Shown piece after piece: positions 23,806-26,508 of a stretch of DNA of 26,508 bases (positions within the stretch are counted from its first letter, which is position 1; every line of letters starts with the position of its first letter). The notes beneath the pieces are model-generated. The model made no database searches. It was not told the DNA's origin and worked only from the letters and a program-made list of their open reading frames with translations. Origin of the DNA: Bacteroidia bacterium. Its GTDB lineage: Bacteria > Bacteroidota > Bacteroidia > NS11-12g > UBA955. Location of the stretch: assembly GCA_023258655.1 (NCBI GenBank), contig JALQWO010000001.1:25965-52472 (forward strand), in the 5' to 3' direction. The translations under genes and the position numbers were made by a program.

Positions 23806-25716
23806 ATGCGCGTAAAGAGTTTTCTCTCTGCTGTTTTTTTGCTGTTTGTCGGCGCGACAAAAGCACAGCCCTACGTGCGTTTACAACCCCTGGTACACCG
23901 GCCCGGAATCACCCAAGACCAACACATTGATAATCAAGTTTCTTGGGGGATTTCAGACACACTTTCATTGCCATTTTTTGAAGATTTCGCCCATGATTTT
24001 GGCTATCCGAGTGAAGAGCGATGGATTGACAATTTGGTCTGGGTAAACAATTCATTTCCCAAGAAAGCACCAAACTTTGGCGTGGCCACTTTTGATCATT
24101 TGGATGCACACGGGAATCCCTATCAAACGCTCGACAAGCGGAACATGGTTTTTGCTGACAGCTTAACCTCACAACCCATCAACTTGCAATTCAAACGCGT
24201 AGGAAGTCAAACCATCAATTATAAACCCACCGATTCAATTTACCTCAGCTTTTTTGTTCAACGCCAAGGAATTGGAGATGCACCCGAAGCAGAAGACAGT
24301 TTGCTTTTGTATTTAAAAAATATACGCAACGAATGGGTGAAGACATGGGGAATTGCTGGCGGATTTGTGGGTGACTTCCAAGAGTATTTTGTGGCGATTG
24401 CCCATTACGACTATCTCATCCCCAACTTCCAATTTCGATTTGTCAACTACACCAAGGCAACCGGCAACCTGAATCACTGGCACTTGGACTACATCCGAAT
24501 TGAGAAAAATCGCAAAGCCGGCGAAACATCGATCCAAGACGTGGGCTTAAGTCAAGTCAACCCCGGATTGTTCATGGACTTCACCAACGTGCCTTTCTCG
24601 CATTATCGCTACAACAACAGCATCCGCGGAATGGGACCGAGCATGGTGGTCAAAAACCTCAACAGCATCGCGGTTCAAACCCGCTTCCAGATGAGTATTT
24701 TCAATCAGTACAACAAGCAAGTTTACTTGAAACCCTTCTCTGCGAGCACCAGAAACCTCAAAGCCAATGGCGATACTACTGAAAAATATGAGTCGTTGTT
24801 GTTTGATTCACTCAGTACATCTACCCCTAAGCTGAAATACATTTACAGCGTCAATCCGCAAAGCAACGATATCACACCGGACAACTACAACGCTGAAACC
24901 AACAACAATACCATCATTCAATCACACACCGTTATGCCTTGGTATGCCTATGACGATGGCAGTGCTGAAGGGGGATTTGGATTGGATTACGCCTTTTTGG
25001 GCAACTTAAAGGGGCAATTCGCCATGGACTTCAATGTCATCAAGTCTGATTCATTGCGGGGCTTGGCGATTTATTTCAACCAAAGTTTGACCGATGTGAG
25101 CGCGCGGAGTTTTAAACTGCGTATTTGGAAAGAGTTAAGTCCTGTGGGTCGACCAGACAACCAAGACAAATTGGTCTATGAAATTCCCATGGCCCGCCCC
25201 ATTTACTCGGATTCAATCAACGGATTCTCCTACATCTTTTTTGATTCAGCAATTTATTTGCCGGCAGGAAAATACTACGTAGGTTGGCTACAGCAGATGC
25301 CCTATGTGTTAAACATAGGATACGACAACAATTACCGTTATCAAGGCAAAGACCAGTCTAACCCTCATTTGTATAGTAATTTGTTGGGCAGTTGGGAGTA
25401 CGCAGGTAGCGACGCAAAAGGCACACCCATGATTCGAATGCTGTTTGGAGAAAGAATAGAATATGCCTTCAGTACAGAAAAAGTGGTAAAGCCCACACTC
25501 GCGTTGTATCCCAATCCTTGCAAAGACTACATTCATTTGAACGGTTTGCATTCGGAGGGCGCAAAAATTGAAATTTGGGATATTTCAGGAAAACTACATC
25601 TCCATGCCGATTACTCAAACCGTATATTTGTGGGTGATTTGATGCCGGGGCATTACTATTTGCGATGCATTGGCAAAGACCGTCAAATCACATATAACCA
25701 CTTTATCAAAATATGA
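23806..25716 (+). CDS. Secreted protein with T9SS type A sorting domain
   Basis: The 636-residue protein has a signal peptide (MRVKSFLSAVFLLFVGATKA, then QPYVR) and a C-terminal type A T9SS sorting domain of about 75 residues: LALYPNPCKDYIHLNG, IEIWDISGKLHLHADY, VGDLMPGHYYLR and final HFIKI. The body starts with SLPFFEDFAHDFGYPSEERWID, a motif seen before jelly-roll or MAM-like sandwiches, then DSIYLSFFVQRQGIGD and HWHLDYIRIEK. A second beta-rich part has WYAYDDGSAEGGFG and LRGLAIYFNQS. No catalytic motif is apparent, so it may be an adhesin or structural surface protein. I start at ATG 23806; an upstream in-frame TTG at 23773 would only lengthen the signal's n-region. The rhodanese start overlaps its stop (ATGA). 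Confidence 0.85.
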   Translation: MRVKSFLSAVFLLFVGATKAQPYVRLQPLVHRPGITQDQHIDNQVSWGISDTLSLPFFEDFAHDFGYPSEERWIDNLVWVNNSFPKKAPNFGVATFDHLDAHGNPYQTLDKRNMVFADSLTSQPINLQFKRVGSQTINYKPTDSIYLSFFVQRQGIGDAPEAEDSLLLYLKNIRNEWVKTWGIAGGFVGDFQEYFVAIAHYDYLIPNFQFRFVNYTKATGNLNHWHLDYIRIEKNRKAGETSIQDVGLSQVNPGLFMDFTNVPFSHYRYNNSIRGMGPSMVVKNLNSIAVQTRFQMSIFNQYNKQVYLKPFSASTRNLKANGDTTEKYESLLFDSLSTSTPKLKYIYSVNPQSNDITPDNYNAETNNNTIIQSHTVMPWYAYDDGSAEGGFGLDYAFLGNLKGQFAMDFNVIKSDSLRGLAIYFNQSLTDVSARSFKLRIWKELSPVGRPDNQDKLVYEIPMARPIYSDSINGFSYIFFDSAIYLPAGKYYVGWLQQMPYVLNIGYDNNYRYQGKDQSNPHLYSNLLGSWEYAGSDAKGTPMIRMLFGERIEYAFSTEKVVKPTLALYPNPCKDYIHLNGLHSEGAKIEIWDISGKLHLHADYSNRIFVGDLMPGHYYLRCIGKDRQITYNHFIKI

Positions 25717-26021
25717 GTACTGACATTTCCGTAATCGAATTAAAAAAACGGTTGGATGCAGGTGAGAAAATCAACCTGATTGATGTGCGTGAGCAGCACG
25801 AATACGATGAATTCAACTTGGGTGGGGACCTCATCCCATTGGGCACACTGCCTGGTAAGTTGGAAGATTTGGAAGATCTAAAAAACGAGGAAGTCATCGT
25901 TCACTGCAGAAGCGGTGCACGAAGCGGAACAGCCAAAATGTTCCTGACCCAAAGTGGCTTTACCAATGTAAGAAACCTCATTGGTGGGGTACTCGATTGG
26001 CAGTCACAGTTTGGAGGCTAA
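25713..26021 (+). CDS. Single-domain rhodanese-like protein
   Basis: The 102-residue cytoplasmic protein is one rhodanese domain: INLIDVREQHEYDEFNLGGDL (residues 20-40), IPLGTL, then VIVHCRSGARSGTA with catalytic Cys65 and the six-residue loop CRSGAR typical of sulphurtransferases, then GFTNVRNLIGGVLDW. Such proteins carry persulphide sulphur for cyanide detoxification, thiolation or redox work; the acceptor is unknown. Its ATG overlaps the stop of the T9SS gene by four bases, an odd pairing for a secreted and a cytoplasmic protein. The haem-c lipoprotein frame begins 12 bp downstream. Confidence 0.9.
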   Translation: MSTDISVIELKKRLDAGEKINLIDVREQHEYDEFNLGGDLIPLGTLPGKLEDLEDLKNEEVIVHCRSGARSGTAKMFLTQSGFTNVRNLIGGVLDWQSQFGG

Positions 26022-26033
26022 TACACCCACTTT

Positions 26034-26508
26034 GTGATCACCTCACGGCATTGGATTGCAGTCGTAGCTGTCGCCGGCGTATCGGTGATTATCTCTCACA
26101 TGGTTCAATGTAAAGCGCCAAAAACTGAACCCACCTTCAGAAATTTGGGCGATTCGGCAACGTATGTAGGCATACAAGCTTGCAAGGGATGTCACTCAGA
26201 CAAACATGCCACATTTGTTGAAACTGGCATGGGTATGAGTTTTCACAAAGCAGAACGTCAGTACTCCAAGGCCGATTTTGATGGAGTTAAGCCCGTATAC
26301 GACAAAAAACTCAACCTCTATTATTATCCTTATTGGGAAAACAATTCGCTGTACATTCAAGAATTCAGACTTCAAGGGCGAGATACCATTCACAATCGCA
26401 GGGAAAAAATCACCCACATTGTGGGCAGTGGACAACATACGAATAGTCATTTTTGGACCGATGGCGAACACTTATACCAAGCCCCCCTCACCTTCTACAC
26501 CCAGAAAG
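26034..26508 (+). CDS. Haem-c-binding lipoprotein (cytochrome c554-like), N-terminal part
   Basis: An open frame runs from a GTG at 26034 past the right edge, giving 158 residues of an unfinished protein. Residues 1-26 look like an export signal (HWIAVVAVAGVSVIISHMVQC) with Cys26 as a possible lipid site, although MVQC is a poor lipobox. Haem motif CKGCH is at residues 50-54 in YVGIQACKGCHSDKHATF, followed by ETGMGMSF, and later ITHIVGSGQHTNSHFWTDG and LYQAPLTFYTQ. That arrangement resembles multihaem cytochrome c554-like proteins of Bacteroidota, which often carry TPR repeats further on. Only one haem site is seen in this part. An ATG at 26100 is an alternative start but would remove the signal. 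It probably belongs to the rhodanese transcript. Confidence 0.72.
   Translation, partial: MITSRHWIAVVAVAGVSVIISHMVQCKAPKTEPTFRNLGDSATYVGIQACKGCHSDKHATFVETGMGMSFHKAERQYSKADFDGVKPVYDKKLNLYYYPYWENNSLYIQEFRLQGRDTIHNRREKITHIVGSGQHTNSHFWTDGEHLYQAPLTFYTQK

Overview
The window looks like chromosomal housekeeping DNA from a free-living member of the Bacteroidota. The evidence is two type IX secretion (T9SS) cargo proteins, one with a type A and one with a type B C-terminal sorting domain; the lineage-typical families DUF5683 and DUF5686; an elongator tRNA-Met; and several promoter-like elements matching the Bacteroidota -7 consensus TAnnTTTG in front of genes that mostly lack a Shine-Dalgarno sequence. 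I cannot place the organism below phylum. I see no phage, insertion sequence, integrase, CRISPR array or other obvious mobile DNA.

Layout. Positions 1-117 hold the tail of an unidentified gene. Next come mlaE and mlaF (phospholipid-type ABC permease and ATPase, 205-1708), facing a peptide-binding lipoprotein on the minus strand (1713-3443). A plus-strand cluster carries parA, parB, a DUF5683 membrane protein and a small TPR protein (3548-6276). Its last stop codon overlaps that of a minus-strand Bax-inhibitor-1 family membrane protein (6273-7037). A 3.6-kb minus-strand gene (7099-10728) encodes a secreted type B T9SS protein with PKD-like repeats. Divergent from it is a family 9 glycosyltransferase (10817-11896), then tRNA-Met with its own promoter and a terminator-like hairpin. 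The next plus-strand group encodes a DUF5686 outer-membrane protein, a beta-CASP metallo-hydrolase and a secreted alpha/beta hydrolase (12173-17832). On the minus strand, pdxA (17833-18897) overlaps an upstream leucyl aminopeptidase gene that is broken by an apparent deletion of about 25 nt. From 20379 to the right edge, all on the plus strand, lie a 905-residue double D-Ala-D-Ala ligase, a PASTA membrane protein, a type A T9SS protein, a rhodanese and the start of a haem-c lipoprotein.

How the genes fit together. Several sets are tightly packed and probably co-translated: parA/parB (ATGA overlap), hydrolase after metallo-hydrolase (1-nt gap), aminopeptidase/pdxA (8-nt overlap), ligase/PASTA (TTGA overlap) and T9SS protein/rhodanese (ATGA overlap). 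Envelope work dominates: lipid transport, peptidoglycan precursor synthesis, surface glycosylation, outer-membrane proteins and T9SS cargo. Three convergent pairs meet with between 4 bp of overlap and a 4-bp gap, leaving no room for ordinary terminators.

The best candidate for something unusual is the tandem ligase. By eye, its first half keeps the D-Ala-binding triad known from E. coli DdlB (Glu15, Ser150, Tyr216) but has Asp at one metal-ligand position. Its second half keeps the metal ligands but replaces all three triad residues (His, Cys, Phe). This suggests two ATP-grasp sites with divided or different specificity in one polypeptide. Hand alignment is the only basis for this.
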